This document shows, in pieces, positions 37,151 through 44,994 of a stretch of DNA of 51,256 nt (position 1 is the first letter of the stretch; each line of letters begins with the position of its first letter). The position numbers and the translations under genes are program-made. The notes beneath the pieces were generated by a model. It had not been told where the DNA came from. It was given only the letters and a program-made list of their open reading frames with translations, and ran no database searches. This DNA comes from a virus. The DNA lies in the IMG/VR virus record IMGVR_UViG_3300030090_004676, positions 1-51,256 of that record. One strand, 5' to 3'.

Positions 37151-37593
37151 TAATTACCTTTCTTGTTCATAGCTTTCATTAAATCACTATAATCACGTGT
37201 CAAAGCATTTGTTACGTGTTCGGGTACTTGTTCAGAAGTTACACCTGCTTTTTTCATAGTATCGACTGCTACCATATCACGTTGAACTTCTTCGTTTTTA
37301 CCATAACCTAACATTTCAGTCATACGATTTGTATCGAATACACCACCTCCTAAAGTAGGATATTCTTCCTTACCTTGTTGGGGAAGACCTCCTCGTGTCT
37401 CGTTTAAAACTTTGTTTAAAGTTTCGTCTTTTGTGTATTTGATTTGTTTTTTAGGTTCAGAAACTTCGGGTTTAGAAATCATTGATTCTAAAGTGGGTGA
37501 AGATTCCTCCTTAATAAATATCTTTTCTATCTCTTTTTTGACTTCTCTACGAACCGCTTCTTGTATTATCTTTACAAGTTCTTTTTTAGTCAT
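37150..37593 (-). CDS. Hypothetical protein of the baseplate block
   Basis: A 147-residue protein with a basic, helical N-terminus (MTKKELVKIIQEAVRREVKKE), a Pro/Ser-rich linker and a C-terminal segment VTSEQVPEHVTNALTRDYSDLM. No family recognised. Its place between gp5-like and gp25-like genes suggests a hub or wedge assembly factor. It ends in TAATG with the gp25 gene. Confidence 0.6.
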   Translation of the reverse strand: MTKKELVKIIQEAVRREVKKEIEKIFIKEESSPTLESMISKPEVSEPKKQIKYTKDETLNKVLNETRGGLPQQGKEEYPTLGGGVFDTNRMTEMLGYGKNEEVQRDMVAVDTMKKAGVTSEQVPEHVTNALTRDYSDLMKAMNKKGN

Positions 37594-37601
37594 AACAACT
37601 C

Positions 37602-38600
37602 CTATATTGTTTTTACTTTATCACTTAAATAAGTGGAATTATCTATTGCATTTTGTAAATCTTTATTTTGTTGTAAAAGTGTTTTATTTTCTTTTGTCAA
37701 GTCAACAACTTTTTGAGGATTCGGTGTAGGTCCTCCTGGTGATGATGCTACGATTTCTGCTGTGTTTTTAGCTATCATAGCCTGATTTACTGATTGTTGA
37801 GCTGCAAATATCGGGTCAAGTAATTCTTTCAAATCATTACCTTTAACCACTGGTTGTAAATTATTATTATCACCGCTTCCTAATCTAATATCACTCCCTT
37901 TAATAAATATACCATCACTTTTTATTAGTATTTTTTTTCCGGTTATTTGTTGATTATCAAACTTAATATCACGTAAACCATCTGAAGTGAGATATATCGA
38001 AGAAGCATCTGTATCGATATTTTCTTTTACAGATTTTCCTGTAATCTGTCGAGTTCCAGAATCAAGAGTCTGTCCCGCTCTTATCTTAATTACTGGTGAA
38101 TTATTAGCATCATTACATCCTATATTAATAGAATTACCATATCTTCCTTCAAAAACAACATCACCTTCTTTTACCTCGATATGTCTAATATCTTTTTTTG
38201 TAAAGGTCTTACCAAATTTAGTATTGGTTGGTAAATCAACAGGTATAGAATTTTCATTGACTGAATTTTTTCTATTGATTATCGAAAAATAAAAAAGTTT
38301 TCCATTATACTCAGATGTTAAGACGTGTTCACCAACAACAGGTATTGTCTGAATATGTGGCATCAAAGGAAAAACTTCATCAACTTCATCACCCGAGACT
38401 GAAAATTTTCCGTTGATTGCTCCTTGTAGTCCTGTATCATTTAAATATACTTTACTCACAACAACAGGTTCTGTTTCGTGAAAATCATATTGTGATGCTT
38501 TGATTAGTTTTTTGATGTATGAACTAATTTGTTGAGGTGTACCTAAACGGTCTAAAGGTATAGAAGTATGCGTGTCAACACCCTTTCGTTCTCTGTACAT
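37602..38600 (-). CDS. Baseplate hub/spike protein, gp5-like OB-fold
   Basis: A 332-residue protein. The first half shows an OB-fold-type hub domain (GAINGKFSVSGDEVDEVFPLMPHIQTIPVVGEHV) followed by DVVFEGRYGNSINIG, a motif of gp5-type puncturing proteins in marine T4-like phages. Next come short DIRLGSGDNNN-type strands of a spike beta helix and a helical C-terminus. I see no lysozyme domain, unlike T4 gp5. Expected role: central hub and membrane-piercing needle. Confidence 0.7.
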   Translation of the reverse strand: MYRERKGVDTHTSIPLDRLGTPQQISSYIKKLIKASQYDFHETEPVVVSKVYLNDTGLQGAINGKFSVSGDEVDEVFPLMPHIQTIPVVGEHVLTSEYNGKLFYFSIINRKNSVNENSIPVDLPTNTKFGKTFTKKDIRHIEVKEGDVVFEGRYGNSINIGCNDANNSPVIKIRAGQTLDSGTRQITGKSVKENIDTDASSIYLTSDGLRDIKFDNQQITGKKILIKSDGIFIKGSDIRLGSGDNNNLQPVVKGNDLKELLDPIFAAQQSVNQAMIAKNTAEIVASSPGGPTPNPQKVVDLTKENKTLLQQNKDLQNAIDNSTYLSDKVKTI

Positions 38601-38993
38601 TTATTGTCCTTTTACTGATTCTATTCGATTTTGAATTTTGTCTGATTCTATTTGAATGTCTTTTATAGTATCTTCCATTCCAGCTAATAGTTGAGTTTTT
38701 TCTTCTTCGGATAAACCAAACTCATTTTCAGACCCAGCTTTGTTTTCAGCTGAAATTAATCTTTGTACAATACCAGCCATCTTAACAAGTTGGTCATCGT
38801 TTTTGACGTTGATTTCAAGATATTCTTTTATCATAGGAACTAATTGTACAGCTGTATCACCATCTTTGATGAACTGAACAAGTTCTTTTGTAAGTATATC
38901 TAGTTGTTTTTTGTTATATTCTGTATTGTCGTAAATGTCTTTGAAAAGAGACGAAAGAGATTTTCCTTCAAAGATTTCGTAGTCAATAGCCAT
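38601..38993 (-). CDS. Small helical protein, first gene of the baseplate block
   Basis: A 130-residue, mainly helical, acidic protein with no recognised motif (starts MAIDYEIFEGKSLSSLFKDIY). It is the first gene of the baseplate operon behind a late-type motif and ends one base before the gp5-like gene. Comparable small helical proteins precede gp5 in other marine T4-like phages, from memory. Confidence 0.6.
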   Translation of the reverse strand: MAIDYEIFEGKSLSSLFKDIYDNTEYNKKQLDILTKELVQFIKDGDTAVQLVPMIKEYLEINVKNDDQLVKMAGIVQRLISAENKAGSENEFGLSEEEKTQLLAGMEDTIKDIQIESDKIQNRIESVKGQ

Positions 38994-39020
38994 AATCTAC
39001 CTTAAATGTTATTACTCAAT

Positions 39021-39060
39021 TATAAATATATCGTAGTTTAAAAACTTTAATATATAAATA
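39021..39060 (-). promoter_or_regulatory. Candidate late promoter region for baseplate operon
   Basis: Two minus-strand TATTTATA boxes occur here (39021-39028 and 39053-39060), 27 and 59 bases upstream of the first baseplate gene. The interval 38994-39166 has no gene; it separates divergent transcription units, and the rest is AT-rich sequence plus the hairpin at 39105. Confidence 0.45.
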
Positions 39061-39104
39061 TATATAAGAATTTATTATTTGTTTACAATATAGTTATTAT
39101 TAGA

Positions 39105-39146
39105 GGTTACTCGGTTACCAAAATTACTGGGTAGCCTATTTTTTTT
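39105..39146 (+). terminator. Terminator-like hairpin in leader of plus-strand gene
   Basis: GGTTACTC (39105-39112) pairs with GGGTAGCC (39129-39136) over 8 base pairs with two G-U pairs. It is followed at once by TA and eight T. On the plus strand this looks like a Rho-independent terminator, yet it lies 20 bases before the GGGAG site of the gene at 39167. It could attenuate that gene, or end a short RNA started within 39060-39100. Confidence 0.5.
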
Positions 39147-39166
39147 CTAACTAACGGGAGAAAACC

Positions 39167-39388
39167 ATGAAGGAAATCGTAACAACGGTCAAAGGATACA
39201 TTGATGACTTAGCTCATCTATTGTTATCTTTTGTTACCATAGGTGCTATATCTGAAGTTATCTTTGGAAGTGGTATCTTTGGTGTCAATGTTATTGGTAA
39301 CCTGACATCCATCATAAACAAGTTTGGCGAATCGGGTTTCGCCGGACTCGTCGCCTTGTTGGTGTTGGTGGGTTTATTTCGAAAGTAG
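39167..39388 (+). CDS. Small hydrophobic membrane protein on the plus strand
   Basis: A 73-residue protein with two hydrophobic stretches (about 15-48, Gly-rich, and 57-71) and a very short basic end (LFRK). A GGGAG site precedes the ATG. It stands alone, against the direction of all nearby genes, with a terminator-like hairpin before it and a strong terminator after it. Its GC-richer last third (GFAGLVALLVLVG) differs from its surroundings. Holin, virion membrane-interacting peptide or superinfection factor are all possible; I do not recognise the family. Confidence 0.7.
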   Translation: MKEIVTTVKGYIDDLAHLLLSFVTIGAISEVIFGSGIFGVNVIGNLTSIINKFGESGFAGLVALLVLVGLFRK

Positions 39389-39430
39389 GAGCGAAATAGT
39401 ACAATAGTATTCCTACACTATTGGACACTT

Positions 39431-39461
39431 AAAAAGGGAAGTGTTATGCTTCCCTTTTTTT
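39431..39461. terminator. Bidirectional Rho-independent terminator
   Basis: GGGAAG and CTTCCC form a 6-base-pair stem with loop TGTTATG, flanked by five A on the left and seven T on the right, extending the helix to 11 pairs. It ends the plus-strand membrane gene. On the minus strand it would act just downstream of tRNA-Thr and end the sigma factor-tRNA transcript. Confidence 0.85.
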
Positions 39462-39466
39462 GTTTG

Positions 39467-39539
39467 AGCCAGAGATAGGATTCGAACCTACGACCTAGTG
39501 ATTACAAATCACTTGCTCTACCAACTGAGCTACTCTGGC
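39467..39539 (-). tRNA. tRNA-Thr (anticodon TGT)
   Basis: A 73-base cloverleaf: acceptor GCCAGAG/CTCTGGC with discriminator T, D arm GCTC/GAGC, anticodon arm AGTGA-TTTGTAA-TCACT, T arm GTAGG-TTCGAAT-CCTAT. The CCA end is not encoded. Phage tRNAs of this kind usually top up host codon supply. Confidence 0.95.
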
Positions 39540-39545
39540 TTATAG

Positions 39546-39638
39546 CGGCGACGGATAGGAATCGAACCTACCTGTAGTATCAACTACTACACTACGGTGT
39601 TGAAGACCGAGGAGAGCACCAGCTACTCAATCGTCGCC
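39546..39638 (-). tRNA. selC: Probable selenocysteine tRNA (anticodon TCA)
   Basis: A 93-base, long-variable-arm tRNA. Acceptor GGCGACG/CGTCGCC with discriminator G. Anticodon loop CTTCAAC gives TCA, which reads UGA. The variable arm is TGTAGTA-GTTGA-TACTACA (7 base pairs). Between acceptor and T stem there is one extra position on each side (either A.C, or G-C extending the T stem), so the stacked helix is 13 pairs long, as in tRNA-Sec, rather than 12. The D arm can form six pairs around a four-base loop TGGT with one bulged T, again Sec-like. No CCA end. A UGA-suppressing tRNA-Ser is the main alternative. Confidence 0.8.
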
Positions 39639-39643
39639 ATAAA

Positions 39644-40375
39644 TTAAAATATCGAACCAGTATTAGAGGTATCAATCTCACCTACTGCAGAAAACTCCTC
39701 CATCATATTGAAGTAATAACGTTTCATTTGATTTATCACTCGTGTAATATGTTGAGTATTAGAACCTGTCATTTCACGAATCATAATATAAAGAGCTTTT
39801 TTATTGAAGTTCTCGATATTTTTTCTACGTCTAAACAATTCTAATACAGCATCAGCTACAAGAATATCTTTTTGTCTACGAAAGATATTAGTAATATTAT
39901 TGTCCCAATACTCTAACATCTGGTCTACAAACTGAATGTTAAATTCATCAGCTTGCTCTTGTATAGACTCACTCAGAACATTTCGTTTAAAATCTAATAC
40001 TTTGACTTCATCGTGTGTTTTCATCTTTTTGTAATTATTGTTATTATTTAGAATCAAATAATTTTTACCAATTACAGAAAAATATGAGAAAGCTCTACCT
40101 TTGTCAGCTTTATATTTAGGCATCTGCATTACTAAAAAGGATACTACCTCGTGTTTAACTTCTTCAAAAGGATAATCAAAATAGTAAAACTTAAATGTGT
40201 GAATTAAGTTTTCAGCTAATTTATCAAAAGCAGCGGCTATATGTTCACGATAAATTCTATTTCGTATTATGGGACTTGAACATTCATTGTATCTAATGAT
40301 AGCATTTTGTACAGGTGTTCCAAAATATACTTTACTTTTTTTACGTCTTTTTTTCTTGACAACTTTAACTGGCAT
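39644..40375 (-). CDS. Late-transcription sigma factor, gp55-like
   Basis: A 243-residue protein with a basic N-terminus (KVVKKKRRKKSK), then a sigma-70 region 2-like helical domain: DKLAENLIHTFKFYYFDYPFEEVKHEVVSFLVMQMPKYKADKGRAFSYFSVIGKNYL, with aromatic residues suited to promoter melting. T4 gp55 (185 residues) with gp33 directs RNA polymerase to late promoters. The likely targets here are the GATATTTATAT motifs. It is the last protein gene of the early/middle operon, just before the two tRNAs and the terminator. GGAGAAG ribosome site. Confidence 0.85.
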   Translation of the reverse strand: MPVKVVKKKRRKKSKVYFGTPVQNAIIRYNECSSPIIRNRIYREHIAAAFDKLAENLIHTFKFYYFDYPFEEVKHEVVSFLVMQMPKYKADKGRAFSYFSVIGKNYLILNNNNNYKKMKTHDEVKVLDFKRNVLSESIQEQADEFNIQFVDQMLEYWDNNITNIFRRQKDILVADAVLELFRRRKNIENFNKKALYIMIREMTGSNTQHITRVINQMKRYYFNMMEEFSAVGEIDTSNTGSIF

Positions 40376-40625
40376 TTACATCTTCTCCTTTAAAACTTTC
40401 TAATTGTTTTATGGTTCCTTTGATAGCCTCAAATATACTACCAATCTCATCATCAGATTCAAAGTGTCCTGTTGAATCAATTTCTTTTAAGTCGGTATCT
40501 ACTTGCTGTATTACTTGTGTAAAATCTTCTACCCAAGTTTCGAGAAATTCTGTTTTTCTAAATAAGTTCCAAATAACATATCCCTCAATAACGACTAATA
40601 ATCCTAATACTATTTCTATTATCAT
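40365..40625 (-). CDS. Small single-pass membrane protein
   Basis: An 86-residue protein with an N-terminal transmembrane helix (about 3-20) and an acidic helical tail containing DSTGHFESDDEIGSIFEAI. I recall this tail from small conserved proteins of cyanophages and other marine T4-like phages, with no known function. It overlaps the sigma factor gene by 11 bases. Confidence 0.65.
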   Translation of the reverse strand: MIIEIVLGLLVVIEGYVIWNLFRKTEFLETWVEDFTQVIQQVDTDLKEIDSTGHFESDDEIGSIFEAIKGTIKQLESFKGEDVNAS

Positions 40626-41443
40626 TATTTATCTCCGAATAATTCGTTAAACAAATCTTTGGACTTTTCTGATAAAATATCAGGAGTTTCTGATTTAGTG
40701 ATAGCCTCTTTGATTGTGTTTACTGATTTTTGTTCTTGTTCTTCACGTTCTTTTTTGAGTTCAGGATTAAGAATCTCACTATAATTAATATCAGAATCTT
40801 TACTGAACATATAACGTTCTTTTTCTAATCTTGTGGCCATCATATCAGCTTGATGTAGTATTAAAGGTAAATTTGTTTTAAGATTTTTACCCTCACCGAA
40901 TCCCATCAAGTATCCTTTATTAGCATCTTCATACATTCCATCAGTCAATCGTAGAGCTAAATATTCGATTTGATTCATTTTAATATCAAACTGAGTTAGT
41001 AACCAAACAGCTCTGTCTGTAACGGTCATATAATGTAGTTTGTCATTATACTCGTACATTTTGCCTTGATTGATTCTATGCCACTCAGACTCGTTAGGTA
41101 CATAGTAATCTTCTTTCATATCACCTAACTTACCTAAGTCGTGATGAAGAGCACAGAAGATAACATTTTCAAGAGTGTATTCGTCTGTATGAGCTCCCAT
41201 CTCTTTCCACATCTCATATATTTTTTGAGAACATTCTGTAATGTTAAGAATATGGTCAACATAACCTCCAGGTATCGCATTGTGATAATACACAACACCA
41301 CTAGCAGGAGCGAACATAGCTCTATCTTTAAAGTAATCATACATTTTCAAGAGATTTTCTTTTCGTTCTCCTTCAAAGGTATCTTCTATTATACCGATTA
41401 GTTTGTCCCAATTTTCTTGTATTTGTTCTGCTGTAAATTGCAT
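40625..41443 (-). CDS. HD-domain phosphohydrolase
   Basis: A 272-residue protein of the HD superfamily. The metal ligands appear as H in GGYVDHIL (residue about 77), HHDLG (about 113-117) and D in LHQADMMATR. HD enzymes hydrolyse nucleotides or cyclic nucleotides. In this cluster a role in nucleotide supply, or in destroying cyclic signals of anti-phage systems, is possible but not shown. The last 60 residues are charged and helical. AAGGAG site before the ATG. Confidence 0.8.
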   Translation of the reverse strand: MQFTAEQIQENWDKLIGIIEDTFEGERKENLLKMYDYFKDRAMFAPASGVVYYHNAIPGGYVDHILNITECSQKIYEMWKEMGAHTDEYTLENVIFCALHHDLGKLGDMKEDYYVPNESEWHRINQGKMYEYNDKLHYMTVTDRAVWLLTQFDIKMNQIEYLALRLTDGMYEDANKGYLMGFGEGKNLKTNLPLILHQADMMATRLEKERYMFSKDSDINYSEILNPELKKEREEQEQKSVNTIKEAITKSETPDILSEKSKDLFNELFGDK

Positions 41444-41452
41444 TTTTTCTCC

Positions 41453-42655
41453 TTAAAAGAAATTGTGTGTTGAATTTGTAGGTTGTTTTTTAGTATTACT
41501 CATTTTCATATAAAGTTGTTTATATGATTCGAATACTCTTGATGGGTCTTCACTCTTGACCATATCATCAATGGACCTCAATACTTTATATACTTCACTA
41601 TCTACTGCTTGTTCCAATATATAATCGTGTCCATAAATTAGTTCAGTTACCATTCTGATAGCATCTTTAAATACATAAAAGTTATGTAATCTCATACCCA
41701 TAGTACATTGTGTATTCCAATCAGCTACATCTTTCCAAGAAACAAGTCCTCTAAGTACATCATCAAAAGCAGTCATACGAGGCCAATCTTGATTAGGTGT
41801 TTCTCTAAACCACTCTATAATGTCTGGATTGTGTTTTTCACTCGGAAAGTTGATTGATTCAAATGTACCTTTCTTTATACTAAATCGTGTGTAATATGTA
41901 CCAAAAACGACAGCTCTGTCAGGAGACGAACTATCAGTCGTTACAACAATATTGGAACCAATATCCTCAAGTGATTTCTGTAATTGAATCAACATCAAGA
42001 AGTCTCTGATTTTAGAAGTACCAAGAATGTGAAAGTATTCATTACGAGGATTTAAGTGTTCTTTACCTTGAAGTAGAGCATGGACACCTGACATAAAACG
42101 ATAAAGACTACCACCAGCACCTCCGATACCCCAACCATTGAAATCAAAATCTTTGACTTGGTCATACCAGTGTTTGTAAGTGTGTTCGTCATCACCTTGT
42201 ACTACGTTTAAGAACTTTGTAGAACCATCTTGTTTTGATTGAAAGTATTTGAAATTGTCAATACTAACATCTAAACATTCGTGAAACTTACCTTCGTTCT
42301 TTAAACGAGGAGGTAAATCTAAGTTCATCGCCACATCAGTATTTTCTGATAACCAGTTGAAGATTTTATCTCTATATTTTAAATCCCATTTGAGAGCTCC
42401 AGATGCGAACTGAAATCCTCCTGAATCACCCATAACAAGATTTCTATCAGTAAGTCCCATTTTGTTTTTGTAATCTTTTACTGACATATGCGCTCCCGCT
42501 GTAATCAATAATTGATTGTGTTGAAACTCTTCAGGATATTCTTCACTATAAAATCGTATCGTCATATCATTTCTGAAACGATGGTCTTTTACAAAGTTAG
42601 AACCCATCTCACCAGCTGAGAATGAAGGAAAATAAATAAAATTAGTTTTAATCAC
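41453..42655 (-). CDS. dpdA: DpdA-like tRNA-guanine transglycosylase family, DNA 7-deazaguanine insertion
   Basis: A 400-residue TGT-fold enzyme. The base-exchange motifs are present: DSGGFQ (D77), NLDLPP (111-116), VVQGDDEH (151-158), WGIGGAGG (175-182), HILGTS (209-214) and a likely nucleophile D241 in TTDSSSP. The zinc-binding CxCxxC tail of tRNA-acting TGT is absent, as in phage DpdA proteins, which swap guanine in DNA for a 7-deazaguanine. The gene uses a GTG start in an overlap with the glycosyltransferase (GTGATTAA). FolE, QueD and QueE in the same operon would make its substrate. Confidence 0.85.
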   Translation of the reverse strand: MIKTNFIYFPSFSAGEMGSNFVKDHRFRNDMTIRFYSEEYPEEFQHNQLLITAGAHMSVKDYKNKMGLTDRNLVMGDSGGFQFASGALKWDLKYRDKIFNWLSENTDVAMNLDLPPRLKNEGKFHECLDVSIDNFKYFQSKQDGSTKFLNVVQGDDEHTYKHWYDQVKDFDFNGWGIGGAGGSLYRFMSGVHALLQGKEHLNPRNEYFHILGTSKIRDFLMLIQLQKSLEDIGSNIVVTTDSSSPDRAVVFGTYYTRFSIKKGTFESINFPSEKHNPDIIEWFRETPNQDWPRMTAFDDVLRGLVSWKDVADWNTQCTMGMRLHNFYVFKDAIRMVTELIYGHDYILEQAVDSEVYKVLRSIDDMVKSEDPSRVFESYKQLYMKMSNTKKQPTNSTHNFF

Positions 42656-43628
42656 GGAACCACCTTTCCATAGCTTCTTGATAATCTCTAACGTGTAATG
42701 GAGCTAATAAGTTACCTTTCAAAGCCATATTAACTTTATCACAAGCAGTATCGAAAGTATCATACAAATATTGTTCACTATAAAACTCAGGATAAACCAA
42801 TCTGTTAGGAACAACAGGAACACAACCTAGATAAACAGCTTCAGCAATACTGAATCCAAAGTTTTCTTGTAGAGCAAAACTTACTACAACTTTAGCTCTA
42901 CTCAACAAATCATAATACTCATCTTTTGAAAAGTTATGTTCAAGAGTATTGATGAACTGAGTACTACCTATAACATCACCTAATCTATCTTCCATTTGTT
43001 TAAATAACCAAGGTTGTTTTTCATCTACATTTCTACCTGAGAATACTACTATATCTTCTTTAGGTTTCTTTTCAACTTTATCAAGATTTTCTGTATCTAA
43101 AGGAAATCCAGTTACAACTAACTTGTCAGGATTTATCAATCGTTTTTTAATAATATCATTTTTTATAAAATCACTACCACAATAAATTTCGTCAGCAATA
43201 TCAAACAAAGTATCTTCAAAGTTTTTAGCCCATCGTTCCATATCTCTCACAAAATCAGTATCAGTAAAACTACCAGCGTGAATAAGTCCTCTTAACTTTA
43301 CATCTTTCTTAGCAAAGTAATTCATATAAGCTATACTTTCGGGAAGTCCTGGATGCCATAAATCAGAACTCCAAATAACATCTCCACTATCAATCACATC
43401 TTCACGATATAATCTAGCCACTTCTTCAATCTGAGCTGCTTTGAATCTAATTGTAAACTCAGCATCAAGAAAACTTCCTGCCTTCATACTTGTAGGAACA
43501 GGAATGTCAGGATAAACTTTGATACATTCTCTATCTAAGTTATCAAGATAATTTGATATATCTCTGTCCATATGAGTTGTGTATCTTGACTCAATATGTT
43601 CAAGAGGTAAGTAAATTATTTTACCCAT
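42648..43628 (-). CDS. Glycosyltransferase, GT4-like
   Basis: A 326-residue GT-B type enzyme. The C-terminal half has VVFSGRNVDEKQPWLF, then SRAKVVVSFALQENFGFSIAEAVYLGCVPVV, the E-x7-E nucleotide-sugar binding motif. The start is the ATG at 43628, which overlaps the upstream stop (ATGGGTAA). It lies between the T-fold-like gene and dpdA, overlapping both, so it may glycosylate the modified base, as T4 does to hydroxymethylcytosine. Modification of host or phage surface glycans is the alternative. The acceptor is unknown. Confidence 0.78.
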   Translation of the reverse strand: MGKIIYLPLEHIESRYTTHMDRDISNYLDNLDRECIKVYPDIPVPTSMKAGSFLDAEFTIRFKAAQIEEVARLYREDVIDSGDVIWSSDLWHPGLPESIAYMNYFAKKDVKLRGLIHAGSFTDTDFVRDMERWAKNFEDTLFDIADEIYCGSDFIKNDIIKKRLINPDKLVVTGFPLDTENLDKVEKKPKEDIVVFSGRNVDEKQPWLFKQMEDRLGDVIGSTQFINTLEHNFSKDEYYDLLSRAKVVVSFALQENFGFSIAEAVYLGCVPVVPNRLVYPEFYSEQYLYDTFDTACDKVNMALKGNLLAPLHVRDYQEAMERWFRD

Positions 43629-43968
43629 AGATTTCAGCTCCATTCTCGTTATCTTCAAATACTGAACAATACACTAAATCAAATTCTTCTAACAATTCTT
43701 TAGCCAACATCTCACAAGACTTTGCCTTGAAGTTACAACAATCATATTGTTCATCATAGTATTTATCTTCTAAATACTTTTTGACCTTTCTTTTAAACAC
43801 GATAAACTCTACATCTCTGTCATCGTGAAAAACTTCTTTTTTAACTTCGATATGAAACATATGCCTATGAACTGATTCAAGGTATACCATTGTGGGTTCA
43901 TATTTACTTGCTTCTGACCACCAGTGTAGTCCTTCAACTTGTAGTCTACATATTATATTAGTTTTCAT
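43621..43968 (-). CDS. Hypothetical protein, possible T-fold (QueD-like) relative
   Basis: A 115-residue protein with VEGLHWWSEA near the start, then YLESVHRHMFHIEVKKEV and two Cys in YDCCNF. The spaced His residues and strand pattern resemble a shortened 6-pyruvoyltetrahydropterin synthase-type T-fold, but the catalytic Cys context is missing. It overlaps the phosphoribosyltransferase by 11 bases and the glycosyltransferase by 8, so it belongs to the modification operon. Function unproven. Confidence 0.55.
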   Translation of the reverse strand: MKTNIICRLQVEGLHWWSEASKYEPTMVYLESVHRHMFHIEVKKEVFHDDRDVEFIVFKRKVKKYLEDKYYDEQYDCCNFKAKSCEMLAKELLEEFDLVYCSVFEDNENGAEIYG

Positions 43969-44371
43969 TTAAATAGTCCTGTATTTCTTCTGAATCTTTA
44001 GTTTCCCAAGGATAAACAATCCATTTATCTCGTTTATCAATTAATGCTAAATCTGGTTTAACAATACTTTGTTCGTGTTCGTGAATTGTTACATAAAAAC
44101 TTTTCTCTGATTTAGGGTGATTTTTATATTTTTTTAATGTATTACCCGTGTCAGCTATATCATCAATTATTACAACGTTTTCATTTACGTCATCAAATCT
44201 ATCAATATATGGAATATCCATTTTATGACTTAATAATATAGCTAACAACGCTCCGCCTCTAGGTATACCATAAACACCTTCAAAAACTTTACCTCTATCT
44301 TCATCTTTTAGATAAAACGCTATATCTGTGATACACTCATCAATTAACTCCCAACTTATAAATTCTTTCAT
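43958..44371 (-). CDS. Type I phosphoribosyltransferase
   Basis: A 137-residue enzyme with the PRPP-binding motif VVIIDDIADTGNT (residues about 66-78), a GIPRGGALLA loop and the C-terminal WIVYPWE seen in xanthine/hypoxanthine phosphoribosyltransferases such as Gpt. It would join a purine-like base to PRPP. In this operon it could recycle guanine released by DpdA, or act in salvage. This link is inference. Confidence 0.82.
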   Translation of the reverse strand: MKEFISWELIDECITDIAFYLKDEDRGKVFEGVYGIPRGGALLAILLSHKMDIPYIDRFDDVNENVVIIDDIADTGNTLKKYKNHPKSEKSFYVTIHEHEQSIVKPDLALIDKRDKWIVYPWETKDSEEIQDYLNEN

Positions 44372-44994
44372 TTTAAATCCCTTATAAAGTTATAAAATTC
44401 TTCTCGTGAATGACTATCATAATTCATAAACTCACCACTCAACTTAGATGTTTTCATAGTAGAATTATGTTTGATACCACGTACACAAGCACACATATGG
44501 TCAGCCTCGACAGATACAGCAACACCAATGTTTTCTTCACACACATCGTGAATGTGGTCGTGTACCTGCATTGTTAAGTTCTCTTGTACTTGAGGTCGTC
44601 TAGCATAAAAATCAACAATACGATTGAGTTTACTAAGTCCAATCACTTTACCCTCAGGTGTAGGTAGATAAGCCACGTGAGCATGTCCTACAAAAGGTAA
44701 ATGATGATGTGAACAAAATGAATGTAATTTAATATTACCCTGAAACACAATACCATCATAACCATCTACATTATCAAATGCTGTTATCTTAGGTGATTCA
44801 TTATAAACACCTGAAGCTAAATCATTGACAAAAGCTTTAGCCACTCTGATAGGAGTTTCAGAAGAGTTAGGGTCTTCACTCCAATCGAATCCAAGAGCTG
44901 TCATATAATTACCATAATGTTCAGCAGCTTGTTCAATCATCTTTAGTTTTTCTTGTTCTGTCAACGGATTGTTTCCGTTAGCATGTTTCAACAT
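44368..44994 (-). CDS. folE: GTP cyclohydrolase I
   Basis: A 208-residue type I enzyme that converts GTP to dihydroneopterin triphosphate, first step toward 7-deazaguanines and folate. Zinc ligands and active site are intact: C94 and H97 within FCSHHHLPFVGHAHV, GLSKLNRIVDFYARRPQVQE, and HMCACVRG with the third zinc Cys near 168. It overlaps its neighbours by 4 and 17 bases and is in one operon with queD, queE and dpdA. Confidence 0.95.
   Translation of the reverse strand: MLKHANGNNPLTEQEKLKMIEQAAEHYGNYMTALGFDWSEDPNSSETPIRVAKAFVNDLASGVYNESPKITAFDNVDGYDGIVFQGNIKLHSFCSHHHLPFVGHAHVAYLPTPEGKVIGLSKLNRIVDFYARRPQVQENLTMQVHDHIHDVCEENIGVAVSVEADHMCACVRGIKHNSTMKTSKLSGEFMNYDSHSREEFYNFIRDLK

Noticed and set aside
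39546-39638. Genome-wide UGA recoding suggested by the TCA anticodon
   Set aside because: Many genes here end with TGA at ATGA overlaps, and proteins of expected length result, so UGA works as a stop.
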